64,000 bases of DNA, from the NCBI GenBank assembly GCA_037349105.1, contig JAYJMM010000124.1:5936001-6000000 (forward strand). The letters are read 5' to 3'. This document shows positions 23,674 through 34,889 of this stretch, in pieces. Every line of letters begins with the position of its first letter. Position 1 is the stretch's first letter. Source of the DNA: Limnomonas spitsbergensis (taxonomy: Eukaryota > Chlorophyta > Chlorophyceae > Chlamydomonadales). The notes under the pieces were generated by a model. That model was given only the letters and a program-made list of their open reading frames with translations. It was not told where the DNA came from and did no database searches. Both the position numbers and the translations under genes were made by a program.

Positions 23674-25219
23674 ATGGGCCGGTGAGTAGCCTTTCCTCGT
23701 GCAGGGGGCCCTGACGGCGTCCATATCAGCTGAAAGACGCATATCGGCATTCCCTTCAATCTAAACAGCTCTACTATTTTATGCGCAGCATGCATTCCAA
23801 TGGCAAGGGCATGAGCGGGTCTGCCAAGCCCTACAAGAGGACGCCACCATCTTGGTGCAAGTCCACCTCCACTGAGGTTGTGGACCAGGTGTGTGATTGG
23901 TAATATCGTAGTTAATTTATTTTGGCTTATGCGTACATTGCAGACATTATTTGCCTTTTTTCGGCCCGAGCCCTGTGCCGGCTCTCACAATGAGTATTGT
24001 CTGTCTTATCGGCTCTAACGACACCGTGTGTACCGTTTTCAGATCGTCAAGCTGGCGAGGAAGGGCTCCACCCCCTCCCAGATTGGTGTTGTGCTGCGTG
24101 ACCAGAGCGGAATCCCCCAGGTTTCCACCATCACTGGCTCAAAGATCCTTCGTATTCTGAAGGGCAAGGGGTGAGCCTTCCACACGTGTCCTCCGACTCT
24201 TATTCAGCATTTATGAAACAAATCATGGCTGAACATCTGCTGTGGTCACCAGTTGATAATTTAAACTTATCCCTGACGTGCATGCAGTCTCGCACCTGCT
24301 CTGCCTGAGGACCTGTACTTCCTCATCAAGAAGGCTGTGTCTGTCAGGAAGCATCTGGAGCGCAACCGCAAGGACAAGGATGGCAAGTTCAGGTAGGATT
24401 TGCGGTGCATGCCGCATGGTGATAGCCATTACCACGCATCTAGAATACCCAGTCCTTATTTGTGTCATTATTTTTACCTCAGGCTCATTCTGGTGGAGTC
24501 CCGTATCCACCGTCTGGCTCGCTACTACAAGGTATGTTTGTCTTTTCTTTATAGGTCTCGCTCAAATTCTGATACCATCGTCAGTGCCACATGTTCTGTT
24601 AGCATGGTCTTCCATTCTGACTTTGATCAGCGCAGTCCTTTGTGGGGCCTCTGCCTTGCTTGCTGACCTGTAATTTGAGCACGCATATGGCCTCCAACTG
24701 CTGACTGGCTGAAATGAAACCTGAGCATGCATGTGGTCCTCGACTGCTGCATTGCTGACTTCAAAGCGAGCATGCATGCGGTCCTCAACTGCTGCATTGC
24801 CGACTAGATACCTGAGCATGTATGTGGTCCCAGACTGCTACATTGCCGACTTGAAACCTGAGCATGTCCGCGGTCCTGGACTGCCACATCGCTGACTTCA
24901 ACTTGGAGCATGCATGCGGTCCTCGACTGCTGCATCGCTGACTCGACTCACACGTGTTCCTGCTGCCCACATCGATCGGTGCTACCTCGTCCTCGTTCCT
25001 CCTACGGCATCTGCGCCTGTCTACTTTTTTCCACAGCGCACCAAGTGAGTAACACTTTTGTTCGTGACATGTTATGAACCATGATTGTCGACCAATTACT
25101 TGAAGCTTGTGTGAAGTTTACCTTTTAAGTGTTAAGTACAACATCTCCCATTATGTCACAGGAAGCTGCCTGCCACCTGGAGGTATGAGTCGGCAACGGC
25201 CAGCACCCTGGTGTCATAA
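23674..25219 (+). CDS. RPS13: 40S ribosomal protein S13 (uS15)
   Basis: Cytosolic small-subunit ribosomal protein. Exons 23674-23681, 23789-23888, 24043-24170, 24288-24392, 24483-24531, 25037-25044, 25162-25219 give exactly 151 aa, the standard eukaryotic length. The chain [20 protein letters not shown], then [51 protein letters not shown] and the C-terminal LPATWRYES is unmistakable. Two coding exons are only 8 nt long: exon 1 (M-G-plus two bases) and exon 6 (CGCACCAA). Intron 5 is long (505 nt) and filled with a degenerate tandem repeat. A TGTAA pentamer follows the stop by 42 nt. Confidence 0.97.
24661..24955. repeat. Degenerate tandem repeat of about 47-50 bp in RPS13 intron 5
   Basis: About six units, each with GAGCATGCATG, then GGTCCTCGACTGCTGCATTG-like sequence and a CTGACTT end. 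It lies wholly within the intron, between the donor at 24532 and the acceptor before 25037. Confidence 0.7.
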
Positions 25220-25260
25220 TCATCTTAGATATATGCCCAGACATTCGAGTCTTGACTTGT

Positions 25261-25265
25261 TGTAA
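25261..25265 (+). terminator. Candidate TGTAA polyadenylation signal of RPS13
   Basis: TGTAA lies 42 nt after the RPS13 stop codon, at a normal distance for a green-algal nuclear poly(A) signal. The remaining sequence to 25672 is intergenic and shows nothing else. Confidence 0.45.
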
Positions 25266-25672
25266 ACGCTGAGGCATGGATGACCTTCATTTTGGTACAT
25301 TCGGCAATATTTGAACTAATTCTCGGAACTTTAAACAGTGCCTTATGTATCGATGTGCAGTGAAGAATGCATACTTCTGTAATCTCCAAGAGTTCCCCCT
25401 CATAATTTCTCTCCTCAATACCAAGGAGAACGTCAGAAAAGACCAGTCGTGTAACAGGTCTCACTGATGTCAGACAGAAACGATTCTCGACGCACTTTCA
25501 GGATTAGAATAGTTACCAGAATAACCCCAGAGACTCATTTTCAGAGTGAATGGTCTATAATTGAAAGGACAAGTTAATTGTCAAAAAGTGTCTTCGCACG
25601 GAATACACGCACGTCATCAGCTAATTCATGATCTGTATACAGCAAGACACCAGTAACAACACCAAGACTAGA

Positions 25673-26847
25673 TCACTTGCATGTGCAAATTCGTAGTGCC
25701 TGTACATCTTTCCCATCACAAGTAGGGGCTGCGGGCGCTGTGAAGCACATGGCAGGCCTCTGAGCCTTCGGTGCATTCCCATGGATGTATGAGGGCCATG
25801 CCAATACACCCCCAGCCTCCTTAGAACCTTGCTCACATCCTGCCTCGCAGCCGATATGCTCACGCAGCCCGTCGCAGGTGTTCACGACCTTAAGATGCTG
25901 CGCACTGCACCGCCTGTTTGCCTTGGCACATGCAGCATCGCAAGCCTCGCCTTGCCCTGACATGACTATTGTGACACCCTCGAGCGCACCAGTTGGCACA
26001 GGATCTGACAGCTGCGCAGGGGGGGACAAGCTGTAAGTCATACTTCTGATTAAGTCGCCGATTGCATTATGCAACTGAGGATGAGGTTGTTGGTGAAATT
26101 GCTCATGAAGTGCAAAGCCGGTTTCAAAAAGAGTGCTCCCCAAATTTGCATACCATGGGCCTGCCAAGCCGAGAGAAGCAATGGTGCCTGTTGCTGATGT
26201 AAGCATTCTCGTGCACAGTGCTCCGTCCATGAGACCGACATACACCGCTGCAGTAATCAAAAGCATCACTCCACATGCCCGCATTGCTGTTCTTGGCAAA
26301 CTTGGGCGTCAGAGGTGCCAGTGCTGCTGCGTCGTGCTTAGGGTCCAAGCAGCAGGACACGCAGACCTCATACTCAGCACAACACATATCGACGAGGTTG
26401 CAGCTGCGATTACAGAGTCACAACTTAGACAGCATGGAGTCACAGAAGAGGCAGGTGACAGTTTTGTTACAAGAGGTCAACCATTCAATATTATGTAGAA
26501 AGGTCCCTAACTATGTCAATGTTGAAGAAACCCAAGCTTCCACACACTCAGCCATGCCACTGATTGCTCGCTCTACGACCAGGATGCATGAAGGTGCAGA
26601 GCCATTTGGTTCAGACTGCATGCATGTCTTGGGAATCGTAGAAAGCCAACGAAACAGTCCCTCCAGTTCGGTATGCATGCAAGCTTGCACACATCCAGGA
26701 GGACACATGAGACTCTTCTTGCGCTTACCCTGTGCACTTGTATTGGTCTCCTCCAGCACAGCATCCTGTTTTATAGTCTACGCTGTCCCGAGGGCAAAAA
26801 AACCCAGAGCTATCCGTGATAGCGAGCCTGCGTCGGGATATACGCAT
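25673..26847 (-). CDS. SPRING1 (UPF0454, SREBP-regulating gene protein) homologue
   Basis: Cysteine-rich Golgi-type protein of the SPRING/UPF0454 family. In animals it licenses the site-1 protease of the SREBP pathway; in algae the role is unknown. Exons (high to low): 26847-26729, 26403-26154, 26011-25673; 235 aa. Domain 1 has RLAITDSSGFFC, YKTGCCAGGDQYKCTGC, MCCAEYEVCVSCCLDPKH and VHENAYISNRHHCF, the family hallmarks. Domain 2 is a second Cys-rich module (GEACDAACAKANRRC, CDGLREHIGCEAGC, ending RICTC), which as I recall also follows the domain in plant homologues. Phases fit at both junctions (CACAG-G|GTAAGC; ATG|GTATGC). The usual N-terminal membrane anchor is not visible, so an upstream exon may be missing, although a stop lies just before ATG 26847. 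Confidence 0.83.
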
Positions 26848-26968
26848 GATTTGCTATTTCTTGACAGTGGGAGCTCGGGATGACTCACAATCCTTGAACA
26901 GTATTTCTACAAGCTGTGCCTGTTGGAACGTCCCGTATGCGAAGTTTTCTTGTCTGACAACCAGCCTC

Positions 26969-27325
26969 ATGCACACCACCGATAAAGATAAGGAAGAGGC
27001 ACAGCAGGCTGATCCTGCTGCCTGCATCTATCATTTCGCAAGGTTGTACCGACGGTTCGATACAGCGAGGCTAAAGAAGCTGCTTGGTGTGGACGGGGAA
27101 GATGAAGTGAAGCCGGGTTCGTTTCTGATTCATACCACATTTCGTTTTACGAAATGGGACTTTGCGGTCGATGGGCATCGTATCAGATGGGCAACACAAA
27201 TTGCTTGTTATACAACCTATGCATCTGCTCCCCTCAACCTGGTGAAACTCGTGAAAGCTGTTGTCAGCCCAATGATGCACTGCCGCAGTGCATCATTGAT
27301 TCATGGGGCTGACAACATCAATTGA
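26969..27325 (+). CDS. Doubtful 119-codon ORF
   Basis: An open frame starts at ATG 26969, divergent from the SPRING1-like gene. Its first about 50 codons look protein-like (QADPAACIYHFARLYRRF, LKKLLGV), but the rest reads through a perfect inverted repeat at 27261-27315 and has no recognisable domain. A GTGAAG donor near 27107 could end a first exon, yet no partner exon is apparent before the satellite at 27415. Confidence 0.2.
   Translation: MHTTDKDKEEAQQADPAACIYHFARLYRRFDTARLKKLLGVDGEDEVKPGSFLIHTTFRFTKWDFAVDGHRIRWATQIACYTTYASAPLNLVKLVKAVVSPMMHCRSASLIHGADNIN
27261..27315. repeat. Perfect hairpin, 23-bp stem
   Basis: TTGTCAGCCC-AATGATGCACTGC pairs with GCAGTGCATCATT and GGGCTGACAA. The inner 13-bp arms are perfect around a single central base, and the outer 10-bp arms are perfect with an 8-nt bulge (GATTCATG) on the right. 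It could be a foldback remnant or a small-RNA-type hairpin. Confidence 0.75.
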
Positions 27326-27414
27326 CGCAGTAAGTCAGTTGAACTGACTGCAGCTGCGGCGGTCTGCACCCCGCATCATACCTCCAACTTTCCAGTTTCC
27401 AGTTTCCAATAGTG

Positions 27415-27755
27415 CCATGCATACCAAAACGTACTCCAGCATACATCATGCATTCATGCCCCCCACATCACACTCCAGCACACATCATTCCTCCCACATA
27501 ACACACCAGTACGCACACATCATGACTACACCATCACACTCCAGCTCAAATCATGCCCGTCACACCTGAGCACACATTATGTCACTCACATAACACTTCG
27601 GCAAACATCATGTATCCTACATCAGACTCCAGCACACATCACACTTCAGTACACACCATGCCTCTCTTATCACAATTCAGCACACACAATGTCTCCTTCA
27701 TCACACCCCAGCGCACATCATGACACCCACGTCACACCCCAGCACACATCGTGTT
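27415..27755. repeat. Degenerate satellite, left block
   Basis: A run of variants of CACATCATG plus CCCACATCACACTCCAGCA, unit length roughly 30 bp and highly diverged. The same motif resum­es at 28700-28875 on the far side of SINE and LINE fragments, so it was a single array before insertion. Confidence 0.7.
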
Positions 27756-27897
27756 CCTGCCCCCTCACATAGGAGGGTAGCATGGCTGCACCATGGTCTA
27801 CACTGTGTCTAGTAGCTAGAATCAAGCTTAGTCATTTCCTACCAGCCCCACGTAGCCAAGCATTCAGCGGGCCCAGCGGGTATGCACCGTTCTAAAT
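27756..27897 (+). mobile_element. SINE remnant (copy 2)
   Basis: Matches the body and tail of the SINE family: CCTGCCCCCTCACATAGGAG, GCATGGCTGCACCATGG, TTCCTACCAGCCCCACG, CAGCGGGCCCAGCGGGTATG, CACCGTTCT. It directly abuts the LINE fragment to its right. Confidence 0.7.
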
Positions 27898-27904
27898 AAA
27901 CACA

Positions 27905-28700
27905 TCGTGTGAAGCGGTCTCTGCCTTACAGCCGCTACCCGTACCAGAGGTGCAACAGCTAGTGGACGCAGCCTCCAAGCAGGTGCAACTGGTGGTGACT
28001 GGCAGAGGGGACTCCGCCACCGAGCACAGGTCTGCAGCCGCATACCTCGCCTGGTTTCTGCCTACGGTCGGCGCTTGCCGACAGTTGCACCAGCAGCAGG
28101 GCGTGTGCACAGAAACTTACAGCTCCGACTCGGCGTGGTGAGGACGGCTGACACCAGAGGATGGCACAGCGGTCAACATCGTGAGACCCGCTGCTGCTAG
28201 TGCTGGGTAGGGAGTGATGGTGAGCATGTCAAGGAGGCGCTACATGCTTGCTTCCAGAGCCCTGGCGTCCAGGACATGCTTCCGGAGAGGGGCTGGGCAG
28301 GCACCCTGGTGGGCGGCATAGACTTTCACCAGTTGTACCGGAGAAGGCATGGGTTGGAGGCTCTGGCATTTGTAGAGGATGTGGTAGACTTTATTAAGAG
28401 CTAGTTTTTGAGGGGCTGGGGAATGTGGTTGCCTCACCTTTGGAGAGGGAAGGGTCTTTCCTTATACCGTAGGTCCTCTTTTGCTTTATCTCCTTTCTGT
28501 AATTTTGGGCGTGTCCAAGGCTAGACTCTACATGGGCTGGGGAATCTTCGTACGGCCAGGTAGGGGTATCCTTCACCTTTGTCCTCCTCTCTTACTGACT
28601 TCCCTCTTGCCTTGAGTTTCCTTTTCCTCCCATCCAGACTGTCGTGCTCCCACGTGGCTGAGCTTTATCAGCAGAGCCCAGAGGTTAATTGTCATTGACA
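27905..28700 (+). mobile_element. LINE fragment A (3' end, 5'-truncated, dead)
   Basis: Encodes broken pieces of the C-terminal part of the LINE ORF2, for example LPVPEVQQLVDAA and GRGD-ATEHRSAAAYLAWF, parallel to copies B, C and D. It continues into a pyrimidine-rich 3' UTR and ends with a diverged tail CCCACGTGGCTGAGC, AGCAGAGCCCAGAGG, GTCATTGAC at 28654-28699. Stops and frameshifts are frequent. Confidence 0.75.
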
Positions 28701-28875
28701 AAATGCCTCCCTCTTCACATTCCAGCATACATCATGTCTCAAATATCTCACTGCAGCACACATAATGTCTCCCACATCACACTCCATCACACATCATGCC
28801 TCCCATGCTTCACCCTAGCACACATCATGCCTCAAATATCACACTCCAGCACACACAATATTTCCAACTCATGAC
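28700..28875. repeat. Degenerate satellite, right block
   Basis: Continuation of the CACATCATG/CACTCCAGCACA array of 27415-27755, after the LINE tail. Confidence 0.7.
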
Positions 28876-30672
28876 TGTCCATTTCTAGCCTTGCTCAGCT
28901 TGCAGTTGGTGGTCTGAAAGCCAGGCTTCACAGTCAAATGCAAATCATGGTGCCAGCTGGCCAGTAGTATCTAATTGGTTGGACATAGCAGGCACTGCTG
29001 GCCCTATATGCCTGCCACATATGCGAGCATTAGGCTTGCTCAGGCATCATGCTGGGGATCTAGTATGCCATTGCGCAATGGTTGGTTCAGATTCTTGGCA
29101 AGGACAAAAATGGCCCCGTTCCCATTGTGCTCGGGGACTAGCACATGCTATTTCTGCAGGCATGTTAGGATTTTGACGCAAGGAATAAAATGTTCATCTA
29201 CTGACTCATAAATGATTGTAGGGGTCAGTTGGGCACTAACCTATACAGGCTACTGATGACGATTCTCCATGGATGGGATGATCACTAAATCCCCACCACC
29301 TTGATTGAAAGTTGTTAACTGCATGGCATGGACATGTAAGGACTAAAGAATCTCCTTAGGGACGGATGAACCAAGCAGAATTGTGCGTGGTCGGGGCACA
29401 TTTCACCTTGCATTTCACTTCTTATTGATCTCAAATCTCATAGCCATAACAATATCATTATATCAACGATGATGACCTGAGCTACTGAGTTTATTAGGAT
29501 CACTATGTTTAGTGAACCACCCCACCTGCTGCTGTGGCCATCGTTTAATCATTTTCCCGCAATGACGGCGGGCGGCTCGTATTTAATACGACTGGCCAGT
29601 TGGCCATTGAACCCTACCTGCAAGCATTGTCAGTGGCTACGGGGCTACAGAGTAAATTGAGCTTAATTTATTACGTTCACGTATGGATGGACCGACGCAT
29701 TTTTTGCATACATGTATCAGTCGAAATTCATTTTCACTACCTGTAGGTCCGTTTTTATTCCAAGGTTGCAAATTTAGCTTGCCACGATATCAGTTTCTGT
29801 CGGTTCGATTTTTATTTTGCACCTGAAAATGTTTATTCATTTATCCCTTACTGGTATATGAAATCCCTCAAAAGCAAGGGTACAGGCATCATTCCGGGGC
29901 AGCTCCGGTGACACCAAGTGAGATATCAACTGCCGTACCTTCACATTGATGGAATACTGGGCCCACCCGGCTAGTTCGTCCTCTGCTTCATCAGGATCCA
30001 CCAGGGCACGTTCTGTACCCTTAGTCTTGGCTTTGGCAGTTGAGACACAGAATCCGATCTGATTTCTCAAAAGTAGCAGCGAAAGGTCTATCAGTGTGGA
30101 AAATGAGGAGAGAAAGGGCGACAACCCAGGCGGTATCTAATATGTATCCCTCTTTCATGTTCGATTGCCCTTTTTTACCTGAAACTGACCTGTTTCACTA
30201 CTTCATTTTAAACTGAAGGTCACTTAAACGAGGTCTCACTGATACTACTGTTCCTTAGATATCATGGATGCAAGGGAAGCACCTTCATTATCTTGTTTTC
30301 TGGCAGTCAACTGAACCATTTCTTCATGTCAATCTCAAGCGAATTATGATACCGATTATATAAAAAGACACCTAAATGTTAATGATGGAGACAATGGCCT
30401 GCTATGTGTAACTGATCTAGCACCTGCAATAACTCCAATAAGTTGTTCAACTGGACTGACACCAAGTGCTCAGTCACTGTCTTCAGCAGAAAGATGAACA
30501 AAGCAAGACAAGCAGCGAATCATCACCAGCTGCAGAATCTACATTGAATTGAAATGATAAGAATGTGAGGAACCTGCCTGGTCCCTGAGCCTTGAAGGGT
30601 GCTCGTGTTTGTGGTCACGAACAAACCACCCGCATTTTCCTGCCCTGCCATCTTGCCCTGCCAACCTAACGA
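28876..30672. other. Intergenic, one doubtful minus ORF
   Basis: No recognisable gene. A 95-codon minus-strand frame at 30124-29837 includes a plausible stretch (TERALVDPDEAEDELAGWAQ) but no known domain, partner exons or start context, so it may be a fragment. The region is AT-richer than the gene-dense left part. Confidence 0.35.
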
Positions 30673-33375
30673 TTATGCTGATCTTGGACAGCAGTCTGTG
30701 CCTGGCGAGCCAACTAGAGTGTAAGGGCAGGCCAGGCCTCCATACCATGGCACGTCGCAGATGTTATCCTTGGAGTAAACTCCGCTCAGCTCAATGACCA
30801 GAGGCGTTGAAGGCTGGACTGAGCCGAATCCCGACAGGCTGATTTGCAGGCTGTTAGGGCCGCCAAAGGCAGTTGGGCCAAAGGAAAACGGTGCACTGAC
30901 ACCGGCAAACATAACCGATGTGATTTTGCCTGCAAGGGCAGCGTTCGTCTGGATGCTGGCTGTGTCAATCGACATTGTGCCACATGGTTGGCTCGATTGT
31001 GCTGAGTCGTAGTTCACCGAGTAAGAGATAAAGGTGCTGGTTGCGGTGAGACTTTCACTGCAGGGAACAAGGGTGGGCAGGGCAATAACAAGAGATCAGC
31101 ATCCTGAGATCACTTGTCAACAAGCAAACAGAGGCTAGCCTCCACAAACTGGTGCTGCATACTATGAGCTGCAGGCTGAAGAAATGTAAAACCAGATACG
31201 TAACCAGCTGCTGGGCACACCAACACTCACATGGACACCAGCTCCATGCTGTAGGAGCTAGCATTGATGTCGGCATTGCAAGACGTTGGCTGAGTGCACT
31301 GGGTGTAGTACAAGACACCCTCTGGGCAGCAACCCGGGATGTTCACGCCCCCATCAGAGTAAATCTGCAGCATAAAGAGTGTTGCACTAAGCCTTGGCAA
31401 GGAGATACGAACAATGTTTCAGTTTTTCACAGATATAAATGTACCCGTCCATAGGAAACATACATGCTATACATGGGGGGAGTGCATCAAGTTTTCAGTT
31501 GATCAGAAACAAATCTTAAATGTATCTTGCCTTGTTTGCGTCCCCAGGTGCAGTCTGAAAGCCGTGGATTGCGTAATCACAGGCATTTGAATCCATAGCG
31601 TACTGAGATGGTGGGCATGGGAAGCTTTCGAGATCTGACCACTGGGCGGTTGAGATGGAGACAGCAATGTTGATGTACTGGCCTGAAGTAGGAACCATTC
31701 AAAAATGTCAGAAAAGGGTGCTGGGTAATTTCCTGTCATGGATGAAATTAAGAGTCATCGTGTAACCAGAATCATACTTGACAAAAGCAGACTGCCATGT
31801 AGCTTTCAACCATAAGCCAGAATACAGTCCTGGAACACTGACCTGTTTGCAAGCTGCTTGTGAAGACTGGGGTGACCAAGTCAGAACGAATTATATTGAC
31901 TTCATTGTCCCATGTGTAGCTCTTGATGGGTACGCCGTTGATGGTTGACCAGTCAACACGGCCAACCCCAGACTGCAAATTTTCAAGGACCGGGAAGCTG
32001 ATGCCTGCCAGGGTCTGGTTGCAGCAGTTACCAGTACGGTAGCTGACAGAGAGGCATGTGGCAGTGGGGTCACGCACTGATAGCTGGTATTTGTAAACAG
32101 CCTCTGTGCCCTGAATGCTTGAACCTGAGTAAGATAACTTCCAGAAGCTAGCAGTGTTGATCAGTGGGCTCAAGCAATTGCAGGCCGGTGCCGGAGGCGC
32201 ACCAGGTTGTGGTGGGGGAGGAGGGGGCGGTGGAGGAGGGGGGGGGGGGGGGGGGAGGAGGGGGGGGGGGGCTCGTAGGAGGGGGAGGGGGAGGAGGAGG
32301 AGGAGGAGGGGGAGGGGGGGGAGGAGGGGGAGGGGGAGGGATACCGGGTGGGGGGGGAGGAGGGGGAGGAGGGGGAGGAGGAGGAGGAGGGGGAGGAGTT
32401 GGAGGGGGGGGAGGGGGAGGGGGAGGAGGGGGGGGAGGAGGGGGGGGAGGGCTGGGAGATGTCGGTAGCGGAGGTGAAGGGCTAGGAGGGGGAGGAGGAA
32501 GGGGATGAGGGGGTGCGGGGGAGGGAGGAGGAGGCGTAGGAGAGGGGGGCAGTGGAGGGGGGCTGAGTGTGGTTAAGCAGATGGGGCAGCACTGATGCAG
32601 ACTGCCCTCAAATGTGGCGTACTTGCATGTTCCATCCCCAGGCATGCAGAGCGTTGTAGCAGTGTCACATGGACCAGGCCGCATACGAATGGCAACAATG
32701 GCTTTATCTGCTGTTGTCAGGTTCAGGCCCACTGGGGTGATTCTGATCTTTCCTGTGGCAAAGTTTGTATCAAACATGCCGGTTTTTTTAATGCCATTGA
32801 TGGTCACTCCAATGAAGCTGGATGCGCAGCCCACATCTGCATGGTGGAAGGTCAGGTTAGAATGGAGCATCAGGGACTCATGCCAGTTTCATCACTTACA
32901 AACTTCGAACTCGATTTTGCCCAAACTTTTTTGAAGGATGTCACAGCATGGCACGAAGGCGGGGCACGGAGTCTGCATAGGTGGCCAAGGTCGTAAGACA
33001 TCGCTCATTTGAGTGAAAAGGTGATACAAAGCCTTGGTCAGGCTTTAAGCTGGCGGACAGCCTACCTCGCTAATTTGAAACAAAATATTTGTTTCGGTAG
33101 CTGTCTCATTGCGGCCGACGTAATCCAACCTGTATGGCCCATTTGCACACTGGTACGTGTCACAAGCGCAGTATGGAAAAACTGTTAGGGCTGCAACGGG
33201 TGACAGCTCGTCCTGAGCCGATACTGCACGAGAAAGTGGAGAAGCAACCGTTGAAGTCTTGGGCTGAAGTATTTTGGCACAGTGTAGCTGTTGATGTTTT
33301 ACCTTGAACTAGGCCGAAAACTAGCAGTAGCGCAGCTGTGCTGGCTATCCGACTGAACGTCGGGGCAGATGGCAT
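30673..33375 (-). CDS. Pherophorin-like hydroxyproline-rich cell-wall glycoprotein
   Basis: Secreted extracellular-matrix protein with two pherophorin domains (DUF3707) flanking a polyproline rod, the pherophorin layout. Exons (high to low): 33375-33303, 33223-33066, 32972-32900, 32836-31843, 31682-31531, 31364-31231, 31057-30673; about 656 aa. The signal peptide is STAALLLVFGLVQ. Domain 1 has YCACDTYQCANGPYRLDYVG, VPCCDIL, GCASSFIGVTINGIKKTG and QCCPICL. Domain 2 has ACNCLSPL, YRTGNCCNQTL, PGCCPEGVLYYTQCTQPTSC and the typical CPYTLVGSPGTDCCP end. The rod is almost pure Pro with a few Ser/Thr. The two halves are in different frames across the G-rich tract at 32210-32560. Intron 5 starts GC (AAG|GCAAGA). 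It is a plausible substrate class for the XEG113-like enzyme. Confidence 0.88.
32210..32560. repeat. Poly-G/GGA low-complexity tract (polyproline rod)
   Basis: On plus this is nearly pure G with scattered A, T and C, including homopolymer runs of G18 and G12 near 32239-32270. On minus it encodes the pherophorin proline rod. The reading frame changes within it, so its length in the assembly is suspect. Confidence 0.85.
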
Positions 33376-34889
33376 GACAGCGAGTACAAGAACAGGGACT
33401 TGTCAGAGCGCACAATGACCACTGAATTGATCCAGGCAGCAGCTTGAGTCAACAACAAGTTTCCCTGTCTGTCGAGGTCCTGCAAAAGAAAAGATCATGA
33501 AGATATCATACGATCAATCTATAAATTAGACTAGCTTGGCATGATGTGGTCCCACTGAAGAGGATGGGCCCTGTCCGACAGCTTGCCGAGGACGCTTACC
33601 TGGTACTGGTAGCTCGGATGTCAAGACTTCACAAAGTAAAAGCAAGTCGTGTTGCAATGTTAAGGCGCTATCTGGGAATTCAAAAATGCTGTTCAAACGA
33701 AGGTGTGATAATGCCTGGCTCTCCGAGTATGATGGAACCTGACAACGACTTCGTTACACAGTCTGCAAATGCTTGTTATAGATTGGCATAGAGCAGACCA
33801 GAGAGCAGTAACCGATCTGTGTGCTCTTCGCGTACGACAAGTATGTATTTGTGTGGGGCCATGGACGGATGCATGCAGAGTAAAGGGACCATGAGCCCCC
33901 GCATGAGCCTCTCTAAAATCCCAGTCTAAATCACGAATAACACTCAACAAAAGGTTCAACTTAAGGAGGCTGCATTGACATCTGGTCCTAGTTCATATGG
34001 GGGTATCGGGCAGACTCACACTAGCACTACCGGTACTATACGGTACTTACTGTGCGTCAAACGTAAATTATGAAAGAGCCTTGGCATAAATCCACTCTGA
34101 CTTGGGCACCACCTCCCAACTGCCAATGAGCGTAACAGATGGGGGCAGGTACACAGAATGACAGAACATGTAATACCCTGCCGTGTGTTTAGCCAAAGGC
34201 TGAGGAGAGAGATAGGTGGACGTGCTCTTTACAGATTTGCAGCTTGGGGGTGCTAAGGGCAGGCTATAGCTGCATGAGACAGTTTCAATTCTGGCAGATG
34301 CCTCTTGGGTCTAGTGGGGGGGGCACACTTCTTTCAGATGCCCCTGACACATATTGACATATTTTATGTCCATCCTCCCTATTGCTCTCGTCCTGCTCTC
34401 CCCTCAGATTGGTTCACCCACCCTCATGCGCAGGTTGTCCATGGCCTTCCTGACCTGACCCCAGTAACAGTTTGTTATGCATGGCTCCCCTTTCCACAGT
34501 CACGACTGCTGTGCTAGCTTTTCTGACCTGCATGAGGCACCATGAAGATACGAGCCATGCACACCTGCCTCTATTGTCATGGTCTCACCTGAGCCCTTCT
34601 TGAGGGTTCTGGCTATCCCGCTGGCTTCCTCTTGGTCCTTACAGGAAATCATGTTCTGGTGCATGGCCGGACCTTGCCTCACAGGACTTCCTCTTTCCAC
34701 AATCTTATAAACTGCTCGACTATCTTTGCCATAATGTTTCCTTCCCATACTGAACCCAGCATGCTTCATGTTCCTCGCTCCTGATTGTCCCTGGGCACGC
34801 AAACCAGATTCGCATCACTGACCTTATGGTTTAGTCCGCCCTTTTACAGTCTCTTTATACTTCCCCTCCTTCCTCTTTTGCCCTCTGAA
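33376..34889. other. Intergenic, nothing clear
   Basis: Contains the pherophorin promoter side (33376 onward). No ORF resembles a known family. The part from about 34150 rightward is pyrimidine-rich and may be diverged element sequence, but I cannot assign it. Confidence 0.35.

Noticed and set aside
25673..26299. Intronless 208-aa secreted protein
   Set aside because: Its first half overlaps, in another frame, the conserved SPRING1 exon. The second half is better explained as exon 3 of that gene.
29837..30124. A real minus-strand gene
   Set aside because: It is a single short frame with no domain, no credible start context and no partner exons; kept only as a note in the intergenic entry.
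32154..32508. Plus-strand Gly/Arg-rich ORFs
   Set aside because: They are the antisense of the pherophorin proline rod; flanking conserved domains are on minus.
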